Below are positions 1 through 7,921 of a stretch of DNA of 64,000 nucleotides, in pieces. The DNA is from Novosphingobium sp. (GTDB lineage: Bacteria; Pseudomonadota; Alphaproteobacteria; Sphingomonadales; Sphingomonadaceae). Every line of letters begins with the position of its first letter. The stretch's first letter is position 1. The notes below the pieces were generated by a model, which was not told the origin of the DNA, made no database searches, and saw only the letters and a list, made by a program, of their open reading frames with translations. The DNA is taken from assembly GCA_017745295.1 (NCBI GenBank), contig JAGHZR010000022.1, forward strand, positions 62,001-126,000. Reading direction: 5' to 3'. The position numbers and the translations under genes are program-made.

Positions 1-323
1 GCTATGCGCCGCAGCAGGCGGGGAATCTCGTCGCCCTGAACAAGCTGCCGGGCGCGGCGGGCCTGACCTGGGGCGAGGCGCTGGCCGCGATCACTTCGGT
101 TCCGGCCGAGATCAGCGGTATGGGCGGCAAGGAAGGCGTTCTCGCGCCCGGCGCCGTGGGCGATGTCGTCGTCTGGGACGGCGATCCACTGGAACTCTCC
201 TCGGCCCCGGTCGAGGTCTATATCGACGGCGTGAAGCAGCCGCTCGACAACCACCAGAGCCGTCTGAAACAGCGCTACAAGAGCCTCGATCGGACCTATC
301 TGCCCAAGGCTTATGACTGGTAA
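1..323 (+). CDS. Amidohydrolase family protein, C-terminal part (5' end outside window)
   Basis: The gene is cut by the window edge; the frame is open from base 3 and gives the last 106 residues before TAA at 321-323. The piece reads through a typical end of a metal-dependent amidohydrolase: a helix ending in ITSVPAEISGM, then the small beta domain with the pattern GxLAPGAVGDVVVWDGDPLE and a final strand VEVYIDGVKQ. This returning beta sandwich is usual in imidazolonepropionase-like and dipeptidase-like hydrolases of sphingomonads. The metal ligands lie upstream and cannot be seen, so substrate and localisation are open. A hairpin follows the stop. Confidence 0.8.
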   Translation, partial: YAPQQAGNLVALNKLPGAAGLTWGEALAAITSVPAEISGMGGKEGVLAPGAVGDVVVWDGDPLELSSAPVEVYIDGVKQPLDNHQSRLKQRYKSLDRTYLPKAYDW

Positions 324-331
324 GCTGCTTG

Positions 332-365
332 CAATGGTGCCCCCGTTTCGGCGGGGGCACCATTG
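332..365. terminator. Stem-loop after the amidohydrolase
   Basis: Perfect 14-bp inverted repeat (332-345 with 352-365) around a 6-nt loop, starting 8 nt after the stop codon. It has no T-run, so it is either a weak intrinsic terminator or an mRNA 3'-end protector. Confidence 0.6.
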
Positions 366-415
366 CCTGGCTCCACGCCTACCTAACCTCAATCCACCCG
401 AACCCAACCAACCTT

Positions 416-493
416 CGTCATTGCGAGCGTAGCGAAGCAATCCAGAGTCCGGCCCACGACGCTCTGGATTGCTTCGCTGCGCTCGCAATGACG
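416..493. repeat. Palindromic interspersed repeat, copy 1 (CERSEAIQ type)
   Basis: Two arms of 32 bp (416-447 and 462-493) are near-perfect inverted copies that begin with CGTCATTGCGAG. Reading through an arm gives the well-known spurious peptide CERSEAIQ. Related copies lie at 3122-3198 and 57173-57256. It sits between the convergent amidohydrolase and ABC-F genes and could fold into a long hairpin. Confidence 0.9.
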
Positions 494-531
494 AATGGGG
501 CGGCGGAGGGGCGGCGGAGGGGCGTGCGTTG

Positions 532-2118
<1,587 letters not shown>

Positions 2119-2191
2119 GCGAACACCGGCAGATAGCGTTTGGGAAAAACGGGCTATGTGCTCAGGTGTTCATCGATCCATTCCTCAGATT

Positions 2192-2221
2192 GCAGGCCAT
2201 GTTCTAGCCGAAGCGGCCTGC
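2192..2221 (-). terminator. Weak hairpin after the glutaminyl cyclase gene
   Basis: A 7-bp inverted repeat GCAGGCC (2192-2198) and GGCCTGC (2215-2221) with a 16-nt loop, 10 bp past the stop of the minus-strand gene. It has no T-run, so its role as a terminator is uncertain. Confidence 0.35.
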
Positions 2222-2230
2222 CGGGGCAAG

Positions 2231-3013
2231 TCAGCCCGCTGGCGTGCAAAGTGGCGTGATCTGGAAGATCTGGTTCCAGTTCTTGCCGGTCACGAAAATG
2301 CGGCGCGCCGCGCTGTCCCAGGCGATGCCGTTAAGCACCGCATCGACGTCGACCCCGCCCGCCTGTTCGCGCAGGCCCGCCAGATCGAGCCATGACGTGA
2401 CTTTGCCGGTCTTCGGATCGATGCGGGCGATGCGGTCGGTCATCCAGACATTGGCCCAGATTTCGCCGTCGATCCATTCGAGTTCGTTGAGATTTGCCAC
2501 CGGCTTGCCATCCGCGGTGACGGCCAGCGTGCCGGTCTGGCGCATCGTCGCGGGATCGCGCAGGCGCAGGCTGGCGGAGCCGTCGCTCTGGTAGATCGTA
2601 TTGCCGCTGCGGGTCATCGCCCAGCCTTCGCCTTCGTAGCGGAACGTGCCCAGCAGCTTCAGCGTCGCGCGGTCCCAGCGATAGCCTACGCCGTCGCGCC
2701 AGGTCAGGCTGATGAGCTGGTCTTTCCAGTCCACCAGTCCTTCGCCGAAGACGGAAGGATCGACTTCGGCCTCGCGCACCGGCTCCAGCGTTTCCAGTTT
2801 GCGCACGACGATGCGGGAATCGCCCTTCTGGCCGGTGCTCTCGTAGAGCAGGCCCCGGTCGTAGAGCAGGCCTTCGGTGAAAGCGCCGGTATCGTGGGGG
2901 AAGGCATTGTCGATGCGGTAGGTGCAGACCGGCACGTCCTTCGCCTGCGCGGCGGGGACGGCGGCGAGGAGGCTAAGAGCAGCGGCGAGCACGATACGGG
3001 CGGGAGAATGCAT
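2231..3013 (-). CDS. Glutaminyl-peptide cyclotransferase, secreted
   Basis: A 260-residue protein of the plant-type glutamine cyclotransferase family (five-bladed beta propeller), which converts N-terminal Gln of peptides to pyroglutamate. It starts with a clear signal peptide (MHSPARIVLAAALSLLAAVP, then AQA before the cut), so it acts in the periplasm or outside. Family-like stretches include FTEGLLYDRGLLYESTG, LNELEWIDGEIWANVW and the C-terminal VLNGIAWDSAARRIFVTGK. The frame is open a further 38 codons upstream to 3127, but that extension runs into the repeat at 3122-3198 and would bury the signal peptide, so I place the start at 3013. Confidence 0.88.
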   Translation of the reverse strand: MHSPARIVLAAALSLLAAVPAAQAKDVPVCTYRIDNAFPHDTGAFTEGLLYDRGLLYESTGQKGDSRIVVRKLETLEPVREAEVDPSVFGEGLVDWKDQLISLTWRDGVGYRWDRATLKLLGTFRYEGEGWAMTRSGNTIYQSDGSASLRLRDPATMRQTGTLAVTADGKPVANLNELEWIDGEIWANVWMTDRIARIDPKTGKVTSWLDLAGLREQAGGVDVDAVLNGIAWDSAARRIFVTGKNWNQIFQITPLCTPAG

Positions 3014-3121
3014 GGGCGGGAGTTGCCGCAAGGGGACGGTCTTCGCAAGGGGGTGATGGCCGAGGGCGTTTGCAAGGTTCCTTGTCAAAGCGGCCTTGCC
3101 AAAACCAGTCGATACGTCCCT

Positions 3122-3198
3122 CGTCATTGCGCGCGTAGCGAAGCAATCCAGGGCGGCACTGCGCGACTCTGGATTGCTTCGCTACGCTCGCAATGACG
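3122..3198. repeat. Palindromic interspersed repeat, copy 2 (CERSEAIQ type)
   Basis: The arms 3122-3151 and 3167-3198 are inverted and match copy 1 closely (CGTCATTGCGCGCG instead of CGTCATTGCGAGCG). It lies between the glutaminyl cyclase start and the end of the Cdc48-like gene. Both genes are on the minus strand, so it separates two transcription units rather than a convergent pair. Confidence 0.9.
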
Positions 3199-3256
3199 AA
3201 GCGGGCGGGGCGGGGGAGGCGGCATGAAGCGGGCGGAGTGCCGTGGCCCCATGGAG

Positions 3257-3289
3257 GGCCGTCGTTCCGAACGGGCCGGAACGACGGCC
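3257..3289 (-). terminator. Stem-loop after the Cdc48-like gene
   Basis: A perfect inverted repeat of 12-13 bp (GCCGTCGTTCCG at 3258-3269 with CGGAACGACGGC at 3277-3288), loop of 7 nt, starting 6 bp past the stop codon of the minus-strand gene. No clear T-run follows. Confidence 0.6.
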
Positions 3290-3294
3290 TGCCC

Positions 3295-5610
3295 TCAATC
3301 CCCGTGCTTCCGCTCGCGCCGGGATTCGACCATGCCGGGGGCGATGAAGCCGATCGGGATCACTTCCATAGCCCGCTTCTTCAGCTCGCCCTTCATGCGC
3401 TCGTATTCGGCTTCCATGTCCTCGGTCACGGTGGCGCGGCTGTCTTCGAGGGCGTCCTCGAAGTCCTCGCGGCGGACCTGTTCCACTTCGGCCCCGCGCT
3501 TGCGGATGGCGATGAGACCGGCGCGGCGCACCACGTCCTCCAGATCGGCGCCGGTGAAGCGCGCGGTCCGCGCGGCGACATCGCGCAGGGAGACGTCATC
3601 GGCGAGCGGCATCTTGCTCGTGTGGATGCCGAGGATGTGCTCGCGCCCGGCCTCGTCGGGCGTGCCGACATAGACCAGTTCGTCGAAGCGGCCCGGACGC
3701 AGCAGCGCCGGATCGACGAGGGCAGGGCGGTTGGTCGCGCCGATCAGCACGACCGACTGCAGTTCCTCCATCCCGTCCATCTCGGCGAGGATCGTGTTGA
3801 CCACGCGGCCCGTCACTTGCGGCTCGCCGCCCCCGCCGCCCATACCGCGCGCAGGCACGAGGCTGTCGATCTCGTCGATGAAGATCACGCAAGGCGCGAC
3901 CTGGCGGGCGCGGGCGAAGAGGCGGGCGATCTGCTGCTCGCTCTCGCCGTACCACTTCGACAGGAGGTCGGACGACTTGATCGAGATGAAGTTCGCCTCG
4001 GCCTCCTTGGCGACGGCCTTGGCCAGCAGGGTCTTGCCGGTGCCGGGCGGGCCGTAGAGCAGGAAGCCCTTGGCCGGACGGATGCCCAGCTTGTGAAAGG
4101 CTTCCGGGTTCTTCAGCGGCAGTTCCACGCCTTCCTTCAGCTTGAGCTGCGCATCGTCGAGGCCGCCGATATCGGCCCAGCCGATGTTCGGCACCTGCAC
4201 CATGACCTCGCGCATGGCCGAGGGCTGGACGCGCTTGAGCGCGGCCACGAAGTCCTCGCGGTAGACCTGGAGGTGGTCGAGCACTTCGGCGGGGATCGTG
4301 CGCGCTTCGAGGTCGAGCTTGGGCATGATGCGGCGCACCGCCTCGATCGCCGCCTCGCGGGTGAGGGCGGCAAGGTCGGCGCCGACGAAGCCGTGGGTGG
4401 TGCGCGCCAGTTCGTTAAGGTCCACCCGCTCGCTCAGCGGCATGCCGCGCGTGTGGATGCCCAGAATCTCGCGGCGACCGGCCTCGTCCGGCACGCCGAT
4501 CACGATCTCGCGGTCGAAGCGGCCGGGACGGCGCAGCGCCTCGTCGATGGCGTCGGGCCGGTTGGTGGCGGCGATCACGACAACATGGGCGCGGCTGTCG
4601 ATGCCGTCCATCAGCGTGAGCAACTGCGCGACGAGGCGCTTTTCCGCCTCGCCGTGGACCTGGCTGCGCTTGGGGGCGATCGAATCGATCTCGTCGATGA
4701 AGACGATGGCGGGCGCGGCCTTGGTGGCTTCCTCGAAGACCTCGCGCAGGGCCTTTTCGCTTTCACCATAGCCGGAGCCCATGATCTCGGGCCCGTTGAT
4801 GGTGAAGAAATTGGCCTCGCTCTCGTTGGCGACGGCTTGCGCCAGGCGGGTCTTGCCGGTGCCCGGCGGGCCGTGCAGCAGTACGCCCTTCGGCGGGGCG
4901 ACGCCGAGGCGGGTGAACAGCTCGGGATAGCGCAGCGGCAGTTCCACCATTTCGCGCAGCTGGCGGATGGTGTCGCTCATGCCGCCGACGTCGTCGTAGT
5001 TGACGTCGCCGCGGGCGTCGTGGGCCTCCTCGAAGACCTCGCGCAGTTCCACTTCGGTATTTTCGTCGATGTGGACGATGCCGCGCGGGGTGGTCGAGAC
5101 GACGTTGAGGCGGATCTGCGTCAGGGCATAGGCCGGCGCATTGAACATGCGGCGCAGCTGCGGGGGAATGTCCGCGACCTGCTGCTGGCCGGTGGTGGCG
5201 ACGAGATCGCCCTGAACCATCGGACGCTGGAAGAAGTTGCGTTTCAGCGCTGCCGAGGGACCTTGCAGGCGCATGTCCTTCTGTGCGGGCGCGAAGACCA
5301 CGCGCTGGGCCGGGCGCGATTCGGCCTTGCGCACGGTGACGTGGTCGCCGGAGCCGACTTCGGCATTGCCGCGCTGGAGGCCGTCGAGGCGGATGACCTG
5401 AAGGCCTTCGTCCTCGTCATAGGCAAGCACGGCGCGGGCGACGGTGGCCGCCTTGCCGGTGATTTCGAGCACGTCGCCTTCCATCGCGCCGATTTCCGAG
5501 AGCGAGGCGCGCGAGAGACGGGCAATTCCCTGGCCGCTTTCTTCCTGACGCGCGGCTGCGACCTGCAGCTTCACCGTCCGTTCGTCGGCTTGGGTTGGGG
5601 CGTCCGCCAT
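3295..5610 (-). CDS. Cdc48/VCP-like AAA+ ATPase
   Basis: A 771-residue two-ring AAA+ ATPase with the full Cdc48/p97 plan: an N-terminal double-psi barrel region (about 1-190) and two AAA modules. D1 has Walker A GPPGTGKTRLAQAVANESE and Walker B IVFIDEIDSIAPKR. D2 has GPPGTGKTLLAKAVAKEAE and VIFIDEIDSLVPARG, followed by a glycine-rich pore-side insert. Arginine-finger and sensor regions (NRPDAIDEALRRPGRFD and NRPALVDPALLRPGRFD) are intact. It should unfold or extract proteins using ATP. I chose the ATG at 5610, preceded by AAAGGA at about 5 nt, over 5625, where GGAGG touches the ATG. No Ufd1/Npl4-type partner is nearby. Confidence 0.93.
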   Translation of the reverse strand: MADAPTQADERTVKLQVAAARQEESGQGIARLSRASLSEIGAMEGDVLEITGKAATVARAVLAYDEDEGLQVIRLDGLQRGNAEVGSGDHVTVRKAESRPAQRVVFAPAQKDMRLQGPSAALKRNFFQRPMVQGDLVATTGQQQVADIPPQLRRMFNAPAYALTQIRLNVVSTTPRGIVHIDENTEVELREVFEEAHDARGDVNYDDVGGMSDTIRQLREMVELPLRYPELFTRLGVAPPKGVLLHGPPGTGKTRLAQAVANESEANFFTINGPEIMGSGYGESEKALREVFEEATKAAPAIVFIDEIDSIAPKRSQVHGEAEKRLVAQLLTLMDGIDSRAHVVVIAATNRPDAIDEALRRPGRFDREIVIGVPDEAGRREILGIHTRGMPLSERVDLNELARTTHGFVGADLAALTREAAIEAVRRIMPKLDLEARTIPAEVLDHLQVYREDFVAALKRVQPSAMREVMVQVPNIGWADIGGLDDAQLKLKEGVELPLKNPEAFHKLGIRPAKGFLLYGPPGTGKTLLAKAVAKEAEANFISIKSSDLLSKWYGESEQQIARLFARARQVAPCVIFIDEIDSLVPARGMGGGGGEPQVTGRVVNTILAEMDGMEELQSVVLIGATNRPALVDPALLRPGRFDELVYVGTPDEAGREHILGIHTSKMPLADDVSLRDVAARTARFTGADLEDVVRRAGLIAIRKRGAEVEQVRREDFEDALEDSRATVTEDMEAEYERMKGELKKRAMEVIPIGFIAPGMVESRRERKHGD

Positions 5611-5748
5611 GGGTGTCCTTTCCATCCTCCCGATTCCGGGCACCGCGCCGGTTCACGCGGGCCGTCCGGGATGTGGAGTGGAACTAGGTACGGCTCCCCC
5701 GGATTTCAAACCAACCCGCGACCGCTCTGGATGTTTCCGATGGAACTG

Positions 5749-5769
5749 TTTGAGAACACTGTTCTCAAA
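5749..5769. promoter_or_regulatory. 21-bp palindrome, candidate operator
   Basis: Two perfect 10-bp arms, TTTGAGAACA and TGTTCTCAAA, around a single C. It lies 139 bp upstream of the Cdc48-like ATG and just past the T-run of the candidate small RNA terminator. The symmetry and AT-rich arms resemble a dimeric repressor site. It does not match the alphaproteobacterial LexA pattern GTTC-N7-GTTC. Confidence 0.5.
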
Positions 5770-5774
5770 ATGGC

Positions 5775-5806
5775 AAAAAGAAGGCCCGGAAGTTTCCAAC
5801 CGGGCC
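5775..5806 (-). terminator. Intrinsic terminator with no protein gene in front of it
   Basis: On the minus strand: stem GGCCCGG / CCGGGCC (5800-5806 with 5783-5789), 10-nt loop, then TTCTTTTT. This is a textbook Rho-independent terminator, yet no coding sequence ends upstream on that strand, which points to a non-coding transcript. Confidence 0.75.
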
Positions 5807-5843
5807 GTGAAAGTTTTGGGAGAGGATGCCTGAAAGGCACTGT
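5775..5843 (-). ncRNA. Candidate small RNA, about 65-70 nt
   Basis: Reading the minus strand toward the terminator at 5775-5806: a possible promoter TTGCAC (5873-5868), 17 bp, CATACA (5850-5845), then a hairpin TGCCT-TTC-AGGCA (5839-5827), an unpaired CU-rich stretch TCCTCTCCC (5826-5818), an A-rich linker and the terminator hairpin with a T-run. A 5' hairpin, an exposed anti-Shine-Dalgarno-like CU tract and an intrinsic terminator are the usual build of a trans-acting sRNA. The promoter match is modest. No Rfam family could be assigned by eye. Confidence 0.45.
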
Positions 5844-5928
5844 CTGTATGACCCCGACTCGGCTTTTGTGCAAGTGCGAAATCACGGAACCACGGTTGCG
5901 AAACATGCAAGCAATGTTGCGTGGCGTG

Positions 5929-5961
5929 TAATTACGCGGGGTAATCGAAGGGTAATCCATA
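5929..5961. promoter_or_regulatory. Three GTAAT direct repeats at helical spacing
   Basis: GTAAT occurs at 5929, 5941 and 5952, spaced 12 and 11 bp; the last two lie in GGTAATCGAAG and GGTAATCCATA. One-turn direct repeats are the usual binding pattern of OmpR/PhoB-type regulators. A TATAAA follows at 5960-5965 on the plus strand. The site is about 55 bp upstream of the -35 of the candidate small RNA. Confidence 0.4.
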
Positions 5962-6120
5962 TAAAACAGTATTTTGATAATCGAATCGACTTTCAGATAT
6001 TGCTTGACGCAATCGTCAGGGCGATTGGGATAGCAGGCGAAGTGCAATCGTTGCCTGTTGCGTCCGCGAAAATTGCTTGTTTCGCTGAGGATATGAAGGG
6101 CGAAGGGCCGGATGGTCGTC

Positions 6121-6158
6121 CGGACAAGGCCTGGACAAGGCCTGGACAAGGCCCAGAC
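6121..6158. repeat. Short tandem repeat, 11-bp unit
   Basis: The unit GGACAAGGCCT is repeated three times in tandem, the third ending C instead of T, followed by a partial AGACAAG copy. It lies in the non-coding gap, just past the terminator of the universal stress gene. Confidence 0.8.
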
Positions 6159-6165
6159 AAGAGAG

Positions 6166-6192
6166 GGGCGCCGGTGCATGACACCGACGCCC
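6166..6192 (-). terminator. Stem-loop after the universal stress gene
   Basis: Arms GGGCGCCGGTG (6166-6176) and CACCGACGCCC (6182-6192) with one mismatch and a 5-nt loop, 30 bp past the stop of the minus-strand gene, followed on that strand by TCTCTTGT. Confidence 0.6.
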
Positions 6193-6222
6193 TGTCGCGA
6201 GTCTGGATTATTTCCCGCCGAT

Positions 6223-7005
6223 TCAGTGCGAGAACAGGACCGCCGGTGCCCCCGCTTCCGACAGGAAATGGGCCGTCACACCGCCGAACAGAAATTCGCG
6301 CAGGCGGCTCTTGCCGTAAGCGCCCATGACCAGCAGTTCCGCGTGGTTCTGGTTCACCGCCAGTGCCAGGGTTTCCTCGGTGGAGCCGCGCCTTTCGAAT
6401 TCCTCGTATTCGGCATGGATGCCGTTGCGCGAGAGGTAGCGCAGGGCGTCGGTGGTCGGGAAACCGCCGGATTTCTCGATCACCGTCACCAGCTTCACCA
6501 CCTGGCAGCTTTGCAGCAGCGGCACGGCGGCCTTGAGCGCGCTGGCGGCCTGCTCGCCGCCGTCCCAGGCGATCACGGCACGGCGGATCGGCAGGGAGAG
6601 CGTGCGGCCCTCCGGCAGGGCAAGCACCGGCGCGCGGGCGACCATGGCCAGTTGCCCGGCGATTCCGCTGGCGCGCGAGACCACCACCAGATCGGACAGC
6701 CGCGCCGCCCCTGCCAGGGCGGGCACCGGGTCCTGTTCGCTGCGGAGGATGTCGAAGGCGACATCGCCGCGTGTGAGGCGCGCCTCGATGGCCTCGGCCG
6801 CGGCGTCGTCCTCGCCGCGCGCCCGGTCCAGCGCTTCGGAGATCACGTAGCTGCCGCCCATCGGGTCCATGGCGATATAGCGCGAGACCGGAGTGTCGAT
6901 GAGCACGGTAATGTGTCCGTTCAGGTGACGGGCCAGTTCGAGCGCGGCATCGACGCGGGCTTCGCTGTCGGGCTTGCGGTCGGCGTTCACGAGTATCGAG
7001 CGCAT
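6223..7005 (-). CDS. Universal stress protein (UspA family)
   Basis: A 260-residue cytoplasmic protein with a tandem-type Usp layout. The first half begins MRSILVNADRK and is diverged. The second half starts near residue 140 (RRAVIAWDGGEQAASAL) and ends in the diagnostic nucleotide-binding stretch LVMGAYGKSRLREFLFGG followed by VTAHFLSEAGAPAVLFSH. Such proteins bind ATP and help cells survive stress. GGGAGA lies 6 nt before the ATG, which supports this start. It is monocistronic: scoA diverges on one side and the terminator at 6166-6192 lies on the other. Confidence 0.9.
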   Translation of the reverse strand: MRSILVNADRKPDSEARVDAALELARHLNGHITVLIDTPVSRYIAMDPMGGSYVISEALDRARGEDDAAAEAIEARLTRGDVAFDILRSEQDPVPALAGAARLSDLVVVSRASGIAGQLAMVARAPVLALPEGRTLSLPIRRAVIAWDGGEQAASALKAAVPLLQSCQVVKLVTVIEKSGGFPTTDALRYLSRNGIHAEYEEFERRGSTEETLALAVNQNHAELLVMGAYGKSRLREFLFGGVTAHFLSEAGAPAVLFSH

Positions 7006-7043
7006 GGTAATTCTCCCGTTGACGGTGATTAACCTACCGCAAG

Positions 7044-7062
7044 GTCATGGAATTGCCATGAC
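7044..7062. promoter_or_regulatory. Inverted repeat upstream of the universal stress gene
   Basis: GTCATGG (7044-7050) and CCATGAC (7056-7062) around 5 nt, about 40 bp upstream of the universal stress gene start. It is short, so its role is a guess. Confidence 0.3.
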
Positions 7063-7147
7063 GAAGATCAAAACGGAGAGATACCGCAGGTTCGTATCGC
7101 CGGTGATGGGGGCAATGCAGAGGTCCATTGCAGATCCGTGCGCTTGT

Positions 7148-7172
7148 CGATGAAAACTAGCGCTATTCATCG
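7148..7172. promoter_or_regulatory. Inverted repeat upstream of scoAB, candidate operator
   Basis: CGATGAA (7148-7154) and TTCATCG (7166-7172) are perfect 7-bp arms with an 11-bp spacer, 41 bp before the scoA ATG. This is the place and shape expected for a dimeric regulator acting at the scoAB promoter. Confidence 0.45.
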
Positions 7173-7213
7173 GCGAAATCGCTGTCTAGTCTCGCCGCAA
7201 ACGGGAGAATTGC

Positions 7214-7921
7214 ATGAACAAGATCTACCCCAGCGCCGCTGCCGCGCTGGACGGACTGCTGAAGGACGGCCTGCTGATCGCCGCCGGGGGTTTCGGCCTT
7301 TGCGGCATCCCCGAGCGCCTGCTCGACGCGGTGCGCGATTCGGGCGTGAAGGACCTGACTTTCGCTTCCAACAACGCGGGTATCGACAACGAGGGTATCG
7401 GCAAGCTGCTGCGCACCCGGCAGGTGAAGAAGATGATCTCGTCCTACGTGGGCGAGAACAAGGAGTTCGAACGCCAGTTCCTCTCGGGCGAACTCGAAGT
7501 CGAATTCTGCCCGCAGGGCACGCTGGCCGAGCGCATGCGGGCGGGCGGCGCCGGGATTCCGGGCTTCTACACCAAGACCGGCGTCGGCACCCAGGTGGCC
7601 GAGGGCAAGGAAGTGAAAGTCTTCCGGGGTGAGGATTATATCCTCGAGGAAGGCATCTTCGCCGACCTCAGCCTGGTGAAGGCGTGGAAGGCGGACGAGA
7701 CCGGCAACGTCGTGTTCCGCAAGACCGCGCGCAATTTCAACGTGCCCGTCGCCACGTGCGGCAAGGTCTGCGTCGTCGAAGTGGAGGAGATCGTCCCCAC
7801 CGGCTCGCTCGACCCGGACGGTATCCACCTGCCCGGCGTCTTCGTCCAGCGGCTGGTGCTGGGCGCGCCTTACGACAAGAAGATCGAATTCACGACGACC
7901 CGCGAGAGGGAGACCGCCTGA
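7214..7921 (+). CDS. scoA: 3-oxoacid CoA-transferase subunit A
   Basis: A 235-residue alpha subunit of succinyl-CoA:3-ketoacid CoA transferase, which activates acetoacetate and links ketone-body or polyhydroxybutyrate breakdown to the TCA cycle. Family stretches: GGFGLCGIPERLLDAV near the N-terminus (the CoA-transferase family 1 glycine loop), TFASNNAGIDNEGIGKLL, and GIPGFYTKTGVGT with EGKEVKVFRGEDYILE. ACGGGAGAA precedes the ATG at good distance. The stop TGA overlaps the scoB ATG by one base, so the two subunits are translationally coupled. A candidate operator lies at 7148-7172. Confidence 0.94.
   Translation: MNKIYPSAAAALDGLLKDGLLIAAGGFGLCGIPERLLDAVRDSGVKDLTFASNNAGIDNEGIGKLLRTRQVKKMISSYVGENKEFERQFLSGELEVEFCPQGTLAERMRAGGAGIPGFYTKTGVGTQVAEGKEVKVFRGEDYILEEGIFADLSLVKAWKADETGNVVFRKTARNFNVPVATCGKVCVVEVEEIVPTGSLDPDGIHLPGVFVQRLVLGAPYDKKIEFTTTRERETA

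Noticed and set aside
5749..5769. LexA (SOS) box
   Set aside because: The palindrome has GAAC-ACT-GTTC with a 3-bp centre; the alphaproteobacterial site is GTTC-N7-GTTC and the Gram-positive one has a 4-bp centre.
6121..6158. CRISPR-like tandem repeat
   Set aside because: The units are only 11 bp and directly adjacent, with no spacers and no cas genes anywhere in the window.
5706..6179. A 157-codon frame in the gap upstream of the Cdc48-like gene
   Set aside because: It has no ribosome site and no domain pattern, and it crosses the intrinsic terminator at 5775-5806 and the tandem repeat at 6121-6158.
7044..7062. FNR/FixK site near the universal stress gene
   Set aside because: The nearby TTGAT-CTTC-GTCAT matches only one half of the TTGAT-N4-ATCAA consensus, so I kept only the inverted repeat.
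7684..7920. Extension of scoB upstream into scoA
   Set aside because: The extra residues are an out-of-frame reading of scoA; the ATG at 7921 gives the normal ScoB N-terminus.
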